From Thraustochytrium sp. TN22 (taxonomy: Eukaryota; Sar; Bigyra; Thraustochytrida; Thraustochytriidae): a stretch of DNA of 64,000 nucleotides. Below the pieces are notes generated by a model that had not been told where the DNA came from, did not search any database, and saw nothing but the letters and a program-made list of their open reading frames with translations. This document shows positions 50,235-60,777 of the stretch, one piece after another; position 1 is the first letter of the stretch; the number at the start of each line of letters is the position of its first letter. Location of the stretch: contig JABLUY010000100.1 in assembly GCA_013306675.1 (NCBI GenBank), forward strand, positions 55,714 through 119,713, given 5' to 3'. The position numbers and the translations under genes were made by a program.

Positions 50235-51294
50235 CTAACGGTCGTCTAGCGGCAGTGAGGCTGCGTCACACATCTTGAGGACATGCATCATACCCGGTTT
50301 ATCGAGGGCGTACACGGTGTCAGCACGGCGGACACAGAACCGGAGGTCAGAGTCAGCTGTGAAGCCGACCTGGCCATCGCCAGGCATAATCTGGACTTCG
50401 TTCGTGACCTCAAGGTCAACGGGATCTGCGGGTGCCGGGTCGCGTCGAAGTGGGTCGGCGCCTGCAGGTGCTCGCGTCGCCCGTCTCGGCGCGGCGCGGC
50501 CACCAGGCGCTCGCCGTTCTGACTCTCCTCGAGCCGCGGATGCTGCTTGAGGACCGGGTTGACCGCGCCGGGAGGCGGGTCCTGCGTGTGGATGGTCTGC
50601 GCGTTGGCCTGCGCCACGCGCGGCTCCTGCGGCGCCCACCGACGCGCGTGTGCGCCCTGCAGCTGGTCCACAACGCAAAAGTACTGGTCCGAGTCGTCCA
50701 CGTTGCCCAGGTGCTTGCCGAGATTGGCCGCGAAGGGCATGTAAGGGTGCGCCGCCGACACGGGCGGCGGCGCGACGCCGTTCATGCGGTCCATCATCTC
50801 GCGCTGCTGCGCCTCGCTAAGCCGCGGCGGGGCCGTGCTGTCGCCGCCCGCAAGGTGGCCCAGCCGCGCGTCGGGCGCCACGGCGAGCCCGCCGTCCGGC
50901 GCCCCGAAGCCCGCGTCCTCGACCTCCTTGGCAGACGCCTGCCGCGCCGCGAGCCCTTGCCGCCACTACGCGCCCACGCCTTGGCGCCCTGCGCCGCGCG
51001 CTCCTCGCGAGTCGTGCCAGTATCGCCGCCGCGGGCCGCCTTGGTCCCGGCCGCCGCGCCGGCGCCTTGCTGGTTCTCGCTGCCCTTGAGCGCGACCTGC
51101 TCGCGCTGCTGCCAGCCGGCGACGCCAGCCAGGCCCAGGAAGACCACCGTCACGGCCAAGTAGGCCAACTCGCCGCCTTCGCGCCGCGACACGCTGCAGC
51201 GCTTGAGCGCCACCAGCGCGAAGATGCCAAAGACGACCAGCGCCGCAAGGTCACCACGCTCCGTCGCGCGGATGTACGCCTTCTCCTCCTCCAC
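50235..51294 (-). pseudogene. Frame-broken gene for a two-TM membrane protein
   Basis: Minus strand. Block 1 (51294 to about 50945) has two TM helices (LAALVVFGIFALVALKRC; LAYLAVTVVFLGLAGVAGW) and an Ala/Lys-rich coil. Block 2 (about 50925 to 50435, other frame) reads SAKEVEDAGFGAPDGG, LSEAQQREMMDRMNGVAPPP, YMPFAANLGKHLG and DSDQYFCVVDQLQG. Block 3 (about 50425-50238, third frame) reads VDLEVTNEVQIMPGDGQVGF, RRADTVYALDKPGMMHVLKM and a stop. No GT-AG pair with the right phase joins the blocks, so I call frameshifts near 50930 and 50430. Family not recognised. It lies beside the subtilase relic. Confidence 0.45.
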
Positions 51295-51479
51295 TGCCCG
51301 GCATCATCGCCGCGCTGCTGCAGCTGCTGCTCGCCCGCCGCGACGTCGTCCACGGCGACCGCAAGCTGCTCGTACTGCTGCGGCGGCAACTGCGTCTGCT
51401 GCGGCAGCTGCTGCTACTGCTCAGTCGCGTAGAAGAATGCCTCAAACGCACTCGCACCACTGTCTCATCTCGTGGCGAT

Positions 51480-51831
51480 GATGCGGCGATACAACCTTCT
51501 CAAGAGGCCTAGGCTAGGCCTAGGGTCAGGCCTACTGCAGCTCCTCGCTCATGGTGCTCGTACCTCTGCAGCATGTGCGCCCTCGATTCGAGATGCTGCA
51601 GATGCTGCTGCAGCTGCTGTCGGTGATGCAGCTGCTGCGTGCCGAGCTCGGCGGTGGCGACTCCAAATCAAGATGCGGCGAAAGGCCTAGGCCTAAGGTC
51701 AGGCCTACTGCAGCTCCTCGCTCATGGTGCTCGTACCTCTGCAGCATGTACGCCCTCGAATCGAGATGCTGCAGATGCTGCTGCAGCTGCTGCTGATGAT
51801 GCAGCTGCTGCGTGCCGAGCACGGCGGCAGA
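51480..51831 (+). repeat. 173-bp-offset direct duplication just upstream of the polyQ gene
   Basis: Copies of about 135 bp (51524-51656 and 51697-51829) are nearly identical, from GGTCAGGCCTACTGCAGCTC to GCAGCTGCTGCGTGCCGAGC. The second copy ends four bases before the downstream ATG. Confidence 0.9.
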
Positions 51832-51835
51832 CAGC

Positions 51836-52089
51836 ATGGCGGGGCCCGAGGGCGCGCGCGCGGGCGGCGCGGCGCGGGCGGGGAGCGCGCGGTCGCTGGC
51901 GTCGGTGGCGTCGTCGACGTCGGCGGGGCCCGCGCCGCCGGCGCCGGCGCCGGCCCATGCGGCGGCGAGGACCTCGGCCGCGGGCGCTGCGCGCGAGGGC
52001 TCGCCAGCGCGCAGCGCGGCGCGCGGCGTGGGCTCGCCGCTGACGAGGCTCGACCTGCCGCCGCGCAGCGGGACGCGGCGGCCGCTGGC

Positions 52090-52131
<42 letters not shown>

Positions 52132-53986
52132 CCTGCAGCAGCAGCAGCAGCTGCAGCGGTTGCAGCTCGGCGCGGAGCCCAAGGGGCCGCAGCTGCTGCG
52201 GCTGGAGCTGGACGACAATGACTCGGACTCGGACTCGGAGGAGAACGACGAGCAGAACGAGGACCGCGGCGGAGCCGGCGCCACGCACACGAGCGCGCGG
52301 CGCGACAGGGACTTTGACGAAAATGGCCAGTACGTGGGCGCGCAGGACGCCGCGACGCTGGCCCAGCTGCGCGCCGCGAGCAGGCACACGCTGAGCCGCA
52401 CGCGGACGGCGAGCGCGGACGCAGCGAGCTCAGGACGGACCTCGGAGGCAAGCTCGGAGCTGCGCATCCACCACACGCGCAGCGAGGGCGCGCACGCGGA
52501 GGAGAGCGAGGAGGCGCGCCTGCTGCGCAAGGAACGCAAGCGCGAGAAGAAGGAGAAAAAGGAGCGCAAGAGAAAGGAGAAGAAGGAGCGCAAGCGTATG
52601 CGCGAGTCCGCCTCGCGCGCCAGCACCGTGTCGGGGCTGACAGACCCAACGTCGCCGCGCTCGTTCGGGCTCGCCAGCTTGGGTGCCAGCTCGGCGCTCG
52701 GCCTGGGCCGCGATGCAAGCGGCATCGCCGTGCCGCCGCTGCCACCCTGGTCCGCGCTGGGCGGCCGCCCGCCACGCCACGGCGTGCGCAGCGCGCCCGG
52801 GAGCGCCACCAAGCCCGCCCTGGCGGCCGCCGGCGAGGCCGTGGGGCAACCGTCGATGCAGGCCGACCCCGGCGCGGAAGCGGCCGGCCGCAGCGCGCGC
52901 CTGTCCGGCCTCGCGGGCCGCCAGGCCTCGACCATTTCCGCCGCGTCCTTCGCGCCCGGCCCTGAGCCTGAGGCCCAGGCCGCGCGCCTCTATGCACTGC
53001 TGCAGGAGCAGCAGGTGCTCCGCCTGGACGAGCGCGGTTTCTTCGAGGACGAGATGGAGGCCGTGCTGGCCGAGTTCGAGCGCGTGGTCGCCGAGAACGC
53101 CAAGCTTTCGCAAGCGCTAGTCCGCGCGGAGGCATCGGCGTCCGCGGCCGCGGCCGCAGGAGTGCCGCCTGGTGGTGCAGTCTCGGTGCCGGTCCTGGCG
53201 TCGGCGTCGGCGCCGGTTGCGAGACCTGCCTTTCGTGGTTGGTTCGAGCTCGCCGTCACGGCGCTGCCGACCGGGCCCAGCGAGACGCCGCCGCCGCCTC
53301 CCGGGACGCCGCCCGCCACCGCGGACTCCTCCTCCACCGCCAGCAGCGGCGTGGAGCCCGCCTGGATCGTCTGCACAGGCCACCTCCTTGTCGCCTACGC
53401 CACGGACCTCGAGCAGGCCGTGAGCCGCTGCCTCGTGCTGGAAGAGCCCGTTCAGGTCACGCTCGCCTCGGCGCGCCTCGGCGCCAGTGCTGGCCGTCAC
53501 GAACTCGTCGTCGATGTCTCTGGCAGCCATTGGCGCTGGACCATTGCCAGCGCCGAGCGCGACCAGATCGAGACGCTCGCTCATCACGTGCAGGCCCAGG
53601 CCATCCATCTGCAGGACGTGCAGGCGCGAAGTGGCCTCGCGGCCACGCGTCGCGCGCTCATTCGCCGCCGCGAGATCATCAAGCGCCAGGCCGACTTCCA
53701 GCGCTCGCTCTCGCGCACGGTCGCCTCCGTCTGGAGCTGCTTGCAGCAGGCGCAGCGCTCCCAGGCCGGGACCCCGCCCACCGGCTCGCCCTCCGCCCTG
53801 AACCAGCTCTCGCCGCACTGCGACTCCACGCCGCCCTCGCGCTTTCTCTACGACCACTTCCGCAAGCTCGAGGACCTGCAGCGCGCCTTCGCCGACCTTA
53901 CCGTCGTAGAGAACGCCGCTTCGGATGGCGCCCTTTCGGACCTCGCGCGCTCCGCCATTGCCTCCGAGTCATCTCAGAGACGATGA
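51836..53986 (+). CDS. Large low-complexity protein with polyQ tract, unknown function
   Basis: 716 aa from the ATG at 51836, the first Met after the upstream duplication. Residues 1-85 are Ala/Gly/Ser-rich. A Gln tract (bases 52093-52140) is followed by an acidic stretch (LELDDNDSDSDSEEN). A Lys/Arg/Glu helix (RKERKREKKEKKERKRKEKK, about 235-260) looks like a charged coiled coil or NLS. About 390-440 is a coiled coil (LLQEQQVLRLDERGFFEDEM). About 470-590 looks globular (FRGWFELAVTALPTGPSE, EPAWIVCTGHLLVAYATDLE, RHELVVDVSGSHWRWTIASA), with the alternating beta pattern and terminal helix of a PH-like fold. This is inference from pattern only. Confidence 0.7.
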
Positions 53987-55113
53987 CTAGCTAGCTCGCT
54001 TCAGCATCAAGCTTTCATGTACATTTTCTGACTCTGATCATGGTGACTGCGTCCTGCGCGGCCGAGCTGCAGCCTAAGTAGGCCTAATACCAGTAGACGC
54101 ACCTGCCACGCCTAGCTAGTAGCTAGCTGACGGATCCGCGGAGAACCAAGGATCGGTGCGCTCCTCGCCTCTCCTCCGTCAGAGCTTCGTCTCAACATCA
54201 TTGCCTTCTCGCTCTGGCAGCGCACAAGCGCGACGCACGCACAGCCACGCCGAGCTGCAGGCCCAGGCCGTCCGAGCCGCGTCGGGTCGAGTCGAGTCTC
54301 CAATCAGTCGGGTCGAGTCGAGTCGAGTCGAGTCAAGATGTTTCGCGGCGCCACTGCGCGCCACTGCGGCTTCGCGCAAGTTCGCGGGCGGCTGCAATGT
54401 CGCTGCACGCCTGCAAGCCTGGCCTCCTCCCTCCGCTCCCTGCCCACAGCACCGTGTCCGAGTCCACGGATCAGCCCATCAGGGATGATCAGGTTCAGGC
54501 TGGCCGGACAGCCTGACGTGCGTGAGTGCACACGACGACCGACGTCACGATGGAGACTCTCAGGCTAGTTAGTAACCTGTTGCAGATCAGTCGCCCGGCA
54601 CAGTGCCGTCTGCAGGCATGGGCAGTGGAGGCTGCGAGCGCTTGACTGCCTGCTGCACAACTTGAGGTTGAGAGGCTTCGCCGCGCCGTGCGACTGGCGG
54701 GCGGCCGCCCGCTCGCTTTGCATGCTTCGCCGAGGCAGGCAGCTGCGCCGGGCCCTCCCTGCGTGGCGTCTGGGCTCCGGACTCCACGCATCGATCGATG
54801 TCTGCTCGCCTACCCTGCCCAGGCGGCTGCGAGATCATTGATTCATCGCGGCTCAACCCTGCGGCGCCGCGGCGAGCTTGGATCCGGCCGCTTGCCAGCC
54901 GGAAACGGCCGCGCGCGCTGAGGCGACTTGCGGCGAGGCGTATACCGACTTGCGCGGCGCGGCGCAAGTGGCGGCGCAAGTCGGGCTAGCGCTGGCCGGG
55001 CAGTGGCCGGTTGCCGCGGTGGCCAGGAGCGACTCGGGCGAGGCGAAGGAGGCGCGCGCAGAAGAGCAAGCGGCGCGCGGCGGAGCGGCAGCAGCGGCAG
55101 CAGGCCAGGCACG
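53987..55113. other. 1.1-kb spacer with AGCT and GAGTC repeats
   Basis: CTAGCTAGCT runs at 53987-53996 and 54111-54128. A GAGTC pentamer run lies at about 54288-54335. No supported gene; the last 150 bp are probably the GCSH promoter and 5' UTR. Confidence 0.5.
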
Positions 55114-55788
55114 ATGCTCGCGGCGGTGCGGTCCTCGGCGGCGCTGGCGGCGCGCGCGCCGGCGGCGCGGCTGGCGGCGGCGCGCGCGCTCTCGGCGGCC
55201 GGCGCGACGCGCGCCATGTCCTCGTACAAGTACCTCGACTCGCACGAGTACGTGCGCGTGGAGGACGGCAAGGCCGTCATCGGCATCTCCGACTTCGCGC
55301 AGACGCAGCTCGGCGACGTCGTCTACGTGGATCTCCCCTCGGTACGTCTGGGTGAAGCGCCAAGGATACAGACAGCATCCTAGCGCCTGGCAGCTGCGCG
55401 ACAAGCTAAGCTGCGCTGCGCTGCGCGACAAGCTGCGCTTCGCTTCGCCGCGCTGCGCTGCGCTGCGCCGCGGCGCGCATCTCATTCCCGTCTTCGCTCC
55501 TTGTGTTCCTTGCTAACGCGCCTCGCAATCGCTCAACCACAGGTCGGCGACTCCTTCGACAAGGGCGAGGCCTTTGGCTCCGTGGAGTCCGTCAAGGCTG
55601 CCTCGGATGTCTACGCGCCCGTCTCCGGCAAGGTGATGGAGGTGAACGAGAAGCTCGTCGACAGCCCTGAGCTCGTCAACTCCGACGCCATGACCGACGC
55701 TTGGTTCATCAAGATGGACATGAGCGACCCGTCTGAGATTGACAGCCTCCTCGACGAGGCCGCTTACGAGAAGCTCACCCAGGAGTAG
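55114..55788 (+). CDS. GCSH: Glycine cleavage system H protein, mitochondrial (two exons)
   Basis: 157 aa. H protein carries the lipoyl arm that shuttles the aminomethyl group between the P, T and L proteins of the glycine cleavage complex. Exon 1 (55114-55341) encodes an Arg/Ala presequence (about 34 residues), then [20 protein letters not shown] and [13 protein letters not shown] 201-bp intron (55342-55542) has GTACGT, a GCTAAC branch-like site 28 bp before the acceptor, and CCACAG. Exon 2 (55543-55788) encodes [20 protein letters not shown]; the Lys in SVKAASDVY is the lipoylation site. It continues with [18 protein letters not shown]. Length and order are canonical. Confidence 0.97.
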
Positions 55789-56652
55789 AATGTTTCTTCC
55801 CCTTCTTTCTGCCTCTCCCTCCTCCATCTCGCGTCATCCATCAGTCAGTCTGCTCTGCCCGTGTCGTCACATTACACGCCCCATCATTCATTTATCTGGC
55901 TGAGCCTTCTTCCTTGCTTCATTACAAGTGCGCCCGGACAAGGAGGCGAGACGCGGGCGAAGCTCGCCAGCCATCAGCAAGGAAAGCTCCGGCAAGCAAG
56001 CTTTCTCCGGCTTCATACACGAGCAACTACCACCGAATGGAGGGTCCCAATCCAAGCGATGCCAGACTCGCCGTTCACAGTCAGCAAAGCGTTTGTCGCC
56101 CGCGTGGTCCAGGTCGTTCGAGCATCAGGATCCGCGTCACCCCCGCGCCAAGGTGGCTTGACGTCAAAAACAGCGACGCCAAATCCGCCGGCGCGGACTT
56201 GAAGAGCTTGTTTTTGAAGCCCGGCGACCCTATGCTCGCATGGTGTACATCTCACGACGAGGAGCAGGCCTGGCAAGTTAGAGGCCCTCCCCGCTTGCAA
56301 GGCTTGCCTTTCTTGCTAGCTAGCTAGGGCCACATGACCTCCAGGTTGATGGGTCATCCCGCGTACTTATAGTTAGAGCTCTGGCTCTACCATGCTGCAG
56401 CCAAGAAGGAAGCTTTGTGCACCACTGCAGCGGTCGCTCTCCTTCTTCGCCTCCAGCACCAGGTCGTTGAACGTCTACGCGTCGTCTGCGCAGCGTCGCG
56501 GCGTCAACAGCCCCGCCGCCGTCACCGCGACCGCAAGCAAACCACGAAAGTCGCCCGAGCGCCGTGGCGGCTGGGGCGAGGGCACGCGCGGGCGGCGGCG
56601 GCGGAGGGCACGGCGCGGCGCGGCGCGGCGCGGCGCGAGCCCGCAACCGACC
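55789..56652. other. Spacer, no gene recognised
   Basis: GCTAGCTAGCTAG at about 56318-56328. The in-frame extension upstream of RPB4 (to 56392) is basic and low-complexity and probably untranslated. Nothing else supported. Confidence 0.45.
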
Positions 56653-57096
56653 ATGGAGGACGCGTCGGAGCTGCGGCTGGGCGATGAGTTCAAGAACGAG
56701 CCGTGCATGTCCAACGCCGAGGTGGCCATCGCGCTCCAGGAGGCGCGCGAGCAGTTCGAGAAGGAGGACAAGTCGGTGCCGGAGATCTTTGAGCAGACGC
56801 TGGCCTACGTGAACCGCTTCAGCCAGATCAAGGACCCGGTCGCCAACAAGAGTGTCGTGGAGGAGCTGCAGAAGGAGCTCGAGGCCAAGGAGTGGGAGCG
56901 CACCGACCAGGAAGGCAAGACCCAAATCGTCAAGCTCGCCGAGTTCGAGCTCGTCTCGCTCATCAACCTCAAGCCCGAGGAGTACGACGAGGCCTGCTCG
57001 CTGATCCCCAGCCTGCAGGCCAAGCTGACCGAGGACGAGGTCAACGAGATCCTCGACAAGATCAACCGCTCTGCGGGCCGCACCTTTACGGGCTAG
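56653..57096 (+). CDS. RPB4: RNA polymerase II subunit RPB4
   Basis: 147 aa from the ATG at 56653. RPB4 pairs with RPB7 to form the stalk of RNA polymerase II. The N-terminus (ASELRLGDEF, CMSNAEVAIAL) and the HRDC-like C-terminal domain match the family: EIFEQTLAYVNRFSQIKD, KLAEFELVSLINLKPEEYDE, ACSLIPSLQAKLTEDEVNEI and LDKINRS correspond to VFMKTLNYTARFSRFK, KFELACLANLCPE, ALIPSLEGRFEDEELQQIL in other eukaryotes. No intron. The 3' half is duplicated immediately downstream. Confidence 0.95.
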   Translation: MEDASELRLGDEFKNEPCMSNAEVAIALQEAREQFEKEDKSVPEIFEQTLAYVNRFSQIKDPVANKSVVEELQKELEAKEWERTDQEGKTQIVKLAEFELVSLINLKPEEYDEACSLIPSLQAKLTEDEVNEILDKINRSAGRTFTG

Positions 57097-57945
57097 TGGA
57101 TTTGAGATGCATCCTTTGTAGTAGTACGGCTGCGCGGGGGTGCAGGGGAGCTTTCGCAGTGGTCGTGTGAACGATTATTTCTTTCTTCGTTTCTCTCAGG
57201 CTGTTTGTCCGCGTCGAGTCATCCTTGTAACCTCTCATCGACGACGGCAGGGCACGCTCTGCGCCAAACAAGGCAATGCCAGGGAGGCGATCTCATTCTC
57301 TTGCTCTCTTGAATCTCTTGTCTCGCTTGCTCTCTTTCAATCTCTCTCTCTGTGTCTCCGTTTTTTACTCTCCATGCTCGCACACGCGACCAGGAAGGCA
57401 AGACCCAAATCGTCAAGCTCGCCGAGTTCGAGCTCGTCTCGCTCATCAACCTCAAGCCCGAGGATACGACGAGGCCTGCTCGCTGATCCTCAGCCTGCAG
57501 GCCAAGCTAACCGAGGACGAGGTCAACGAGATCCTCGACAAGATCAACCGCTCTGCGGGCCGCACCTTTACGGGCTAGTGGATTCGAGATGCATCCTTTG
57601 TAGTAGTACGGCTGCGCGGGGGTGCAGGGGAGCTTTCGCAGTGGTCGTGTGAACGATTATTTCTTTCTTCTTTTCTCTCAGGCTGTTTGTCCGCGTCGAG
57701 CCATCCTTGTAGCCTCTCGTTGACGACGGCAGGGCACGCTCTGCGCCAAGCAAGGCAATGCCAGAGAGGCGATCTCAATCTCTTTTCTCTCTCTTTCAAT
57801 CTCTTCTCTTCTCTCTTTCAATCTCTTCTCTCGTTTGCTCTCTTTCAATCTCTTCTCTCTCTCTTTCAATCTCTTCTCGCTTTTGCTCTCTTTCAATCTC
57901 TCTCTCTTTCCGTCACTTACTCTCTATGCTCGCACACGCGCACTC
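56905..57945 (+). repeat. 483-bp tandem duplication covering the RPB4 3' half and 3' flank
   Basis: Unit 1 is 56905-57387 and unit 2 starts at 57388, running to about 57945. Identity is high through the coding part, the stop, the 3' UTR (GCATCCTTTGTAGTAGTACG) and flank (GACGACGGCAGGGCACGCTC). The TCTTTCAATCTC microsatellite is much longer in unit 2. Confidence 0.95.
57388..57579 (+). pseudogene. RPB4 3'-half pseudogene
   Basis: Repeats the codons for DQEGKTQIVKLAEFELVSLI through the stop. One base is missing (GAGGATACG against GAGGAGTACG), which shifts the frame after LINLKPE. No start codon or promoter was copied. Confidence 0.93.
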
Positions 57946-57989
57946 GCGCGCGGCGGCAGGCTCCTACCTTTACGCCACCTCACGCCACG

Positions 57990-60254
57990 CTACGAAAAGA
58001 GCTCGAGCATGTCCTCGAGCCGGTAGTCGTTGAGCACCTGCGAGAGGGCTGCGTGTGCCGCAGGATTTCGGGCGTCACGGCCCGCAAACTTTTGCACATC
58101 CACGTAGAGGTCGCCGACGACGCCGTGAAGTGCGCGGTGCGCGGCCGCGAGGCGCGCAGGGCTGTCCGCGTCGGCGCGCTTGAGCATCGCCCGGTGCTCG
58201 GGCGCCAAGAAGGCGCCGCCGGCGCCGTCGGCGTCCGCACAAATCTCTTGAAGGGCGTCTGCGAGCTGGGCGCGCCGCGTCTGCGCAGCGTGACGCTGCA
58301 GACGGCCGTCCAGCTGACGCAAAAAGTATGGTACGGTCTCCGGATGGATGTGGAAGCGCATCGACACGTTAGCCTTGCGGCGATTCGCTTCCGCGGTGAT
58401 GGCCTCTCGCGCGATGGCAAGCGCCGACACAAAGTCGGACTCCAGGACCACGAGCCCCGCGCGGTAGCGCACGACAAGCACGCTGCCGACGAGCGGGTTA
58501 CGAAAGACGAGCCGCGCCATGGGCTCCTCGCTTTCCGGGGCCGAGGCGTCGTCAGAGCCGGTCGGCGCCGCGCCCTCTGCGAGGCGCGGCACGGTCGACG
58601 GCACGCCCGGCAGGCACGCCTGGATCCACTCGTGGACTTGGTGCAGCGAAAAGGACCCGGAGAAGCGCACGTGGCTGAGCGGGACGGACGCCAGCCCTGG
58701 CACCTCGGCGCAGCGCTGGTGCAAAGACAGCGGCTTGACATGCACGGCAATCTGGCGCGCAACCTGCGGCGAGGTGGCCGCCACGACCGTAGCCTTGATC
58801 TCCCCGTGCTGGCCCTCGATCGTGCGGAGGCGCACCTCGACGCGCTTGCACGCTTCCTGCGGCCGGTAGACGGCGTGCATGCCGCCCGAGGCCTGCTCCG
58901 CAGCCGTGATGACCATGCTCTGCGCGCCGGCGCGCGCATCCGCCTCGGCCGCTTCGGCGTCCACCAACGCCAAGGGCATCTCCGAGCGCAGCACCACGAG
59001 CGCGATCGGGACGGCCATCTCCAGCGAAAGCACGTGCTCGCCGGCCTGTGGCGACAGCTCGAAGCGATGATTGATTTGCAGCTGGTCAAAGTTGATGGCG
59101 CGCTGGCCGGTGCCGCTTTCCGCCGCGGCAGCGCCCCCCGACTTGGCGGCGGTCTTGGCCAGCTTGGCGCGCGTCGCGTCAATCTGCTTCTGCAGCGCCT
59201 CGAGGTCCTCCCGCAACCGCGCCACCTTGCCCTCGTCGTCCACGACCGCCTTGGATCGCCCACGCTTGTCGCCCTCCTCCGCGGCGTCCAGCGCCTCGGT
59301 GCTAAAGCTGACCAGGTTGCCCGAGTACGTGCAGAGGACGACCTCGTCAAAGCCGGGCGTGCTCACCACGCCGGCCTGCACGGCGCGGATGCTCTCATCC
59401 ACGTGACACTCAAACTGTAGCACCGCGCCGCCCTCGCGTGCCGCCGACAGCCCGCTGCCCTCTTCCTGGACGCGGTACACCTCCAGGCTGCCGTCGTCTC
59501 GGCCCACGATCACGTCCGGGACGTCGTCCTTGCTCAGGTCATGCGTCGTGATGCAGTTCACCGCGCCGCGGCCGTCTCCCGGCTCGAACCACAACGGCCG
59601 CAGCGAGTCCTCGCCGTCCAGCCGCGCGAGCCCCAGGCCGCCGGCTGCCGTGCCGTACACAAAGGCATCCTGCCCATACGCCTCGATGCTCGTGGGCGCG
59701 CCGTCCGTCCCAAGCGCGGCCCGCTCAACGCCCTCGCGCACCGCACGGATGCTGCCGTCGCTCCCGCCCACAAGCGCCGTGGGCTGGGCCGCGCCACCCG
59801 TCACCGCCAGGCTCGAGATCGGGTCCTGGAACGTCAAGTACTCGCGCTCCGCGGCGCCAACGAAGGAGGTGTACGCGAGCTCGCCGCTCACCCAGAAGCA
59901 GCCGTCCGGCCCAGCCGCCAGCTGCTGCACGGGCTCCGACAGGTTCGTCTTGTACATCTGCGCCACCTTGCCCTTGCGATTCAACCCAAGCACGTTGCGG
60001 CCGGCCGCCGCGAAGACGGCCTCGCTGCCGGCGCCGCCGAGCGCCAGCGCCGCCACGGGGTTCTCCTCGTCCACCCTAGTCTTGAACACCGCCGCCGTCT
60101 CGCCTCGCTTCGACTGCAGGCACGTCACGAACCCTGCATTGTCGCCCACCACCACCTTTTGCCGCCTGCTCTTGCTCCCAAACGGCAGCACCTTGAGCGT
60201 GTTGCGCGCCGCCACGGGCCCCACGCTCGCCAGGTCGCTCCTGCTCAGCTCCAT
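57990..60254 (-). CDS. BBS7: BBS7, BBSome subunit
   Basis: 754 aa from the ATG at 60254; upstream in-frame codons are a poly-Gly microsatellite. BBS7 is a beta-propeller subunit of the BBSome, which moves membrane proteins in and out of cilia. Matches to the family: KVVVGDNAGFVTCLQSKRGE, VFKTRV, VAALALGG, LNRKGKVAQMYKTNLSEPVQ, VIVGRDDGSLEVYRV, FDEVVLCTYSGNLVSFSTEA. The coiled coil (LREDLEALQKQIDATRAKLA) follows the propeller, then the GAE/platform regions (VRLRTIEGQHGEIKATVVA, KPLSLHQR, FSGSFSLHQVHEWIQACLP) and the C-terminal helical part. Slightly longer than the roughly 715-aa animal protein. No intron. Shows that the organism builds cilia. Confidence 0.95.
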   Translation of the reverse strand: MELSRSDLASVGPVAARNTLKVLPFGSKSRRQKVVVGDNAGFVTCLQSKRGETAAVFKTRVDEENPVAALALGGAGSEAVFAAAGRNVLGLNRKGKVAQMYKTNLSEPVQQLAAGPDGCFWVSGELAYTSFVGAAEREYLTFQDPISSLAVTGGAAQPTALVGGSDGSIRAVREGVERAALGTDGAPTSIEAYGQDAFVYGTAAGGLGLARLDGEDSLRPLWFEPGDGRGAVNCITTHDLSKDDVPDVIVGRDDGSLEVYRVQEEGSGLSAAREGGAVLQFECHVDESIRAVQAGVVSTPGFDEVVLCTYSGNLVSFSTEALDAAEEGDKRGRSKAVVDDEGKVARLREDLEALQKQIDATRAKLAKTAAKSGGAAAAESGTGQRAINFDQLQINHRFELSPQAGEHVLSLEMAVPIALVVLRSEMPLALVDAEAAEADARAGAQSMVITAAEQASGGMHAVYRPQEACKRVEVRLRTIEGQHGEIKATVVAATSPQVARQIAVHVKPLSLHQRCAEVPGLASVPLSHVRFSGSFSLHQVHEWIQACLPGVPSTVPRLAEGAAPTGSDDASAPESEEPMARLVFRNPLVGSVLVVRYRAGLVVLESDFVSALAIAREAITAEANRRKANVSMRFHIHPETVPYFLRQLDGRLQRHAAQTRRAQLADALQEICADADGAGGAFLAPEHRAMLKRADADSPARLAAAHRALHGVVGDLYVDVQKFAGRDARNPAAHAALSQVLNDYRLEDMLELFS

Positions 60255-60777
60255 GCCGGCCTCGAGCTCGCCTCCTCCTCCTCCTCCTCCTCCTCCTCCT
60301 CCTCCTCGCGTCTCTCGCGAGCCCGGACCCCTCGGGCCTCTCCGATGCGATGTCGCTTTGACTGCGAGAACGGTGCTTGTCCCATCACCACTGTCACGAA
60401 ACGGCACTGGAACCGCTGGGCGTCAGGGTCCCTTGAACCGGTACCGCGCGTCGCCAGCGCTGATACGGCTTCGCATCAAACCCGCATCGCGCCTTCGGGC
60501 TCGCCTCTGCCCTTGGCGCCGCGGGGCCGCGCCGCCGTCGTCGTCTTCGTCGTCGCCGCCGCCGCCGCAGCAGCAGCGGCAGCCGGTTCCGCGCCGCGCT
60601 GGCGGTTCCGAGCGCGGACGCCACCACGCGGCGCGGCGCAGAGCGGCTGCTCGACGCACGTGAGCACGCGCTCAAGGGCCGCAGGGACGAGAGCACGGCG
60701 CGCGCCGGCGCGGTGAGGGCCGGGCGTGGAGACCCCGAGCGCAGACCCTGGCTTGCGTGAATTCCAGCGGCGGAAAG
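60255..60777. promoter_or_regulatory. Divergent spacer between BBS7 and a two-pass membrane protein
   Basis: Starts with a CCT-type triplet run (about 60270-60306) directly upstream of the BBS7 ATG, and has CGC/CGT triplet runs near 60535-60585. Presumably a shared promoter region. No RFX-type X-box was identified with confidence. Confidence 0.4.
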
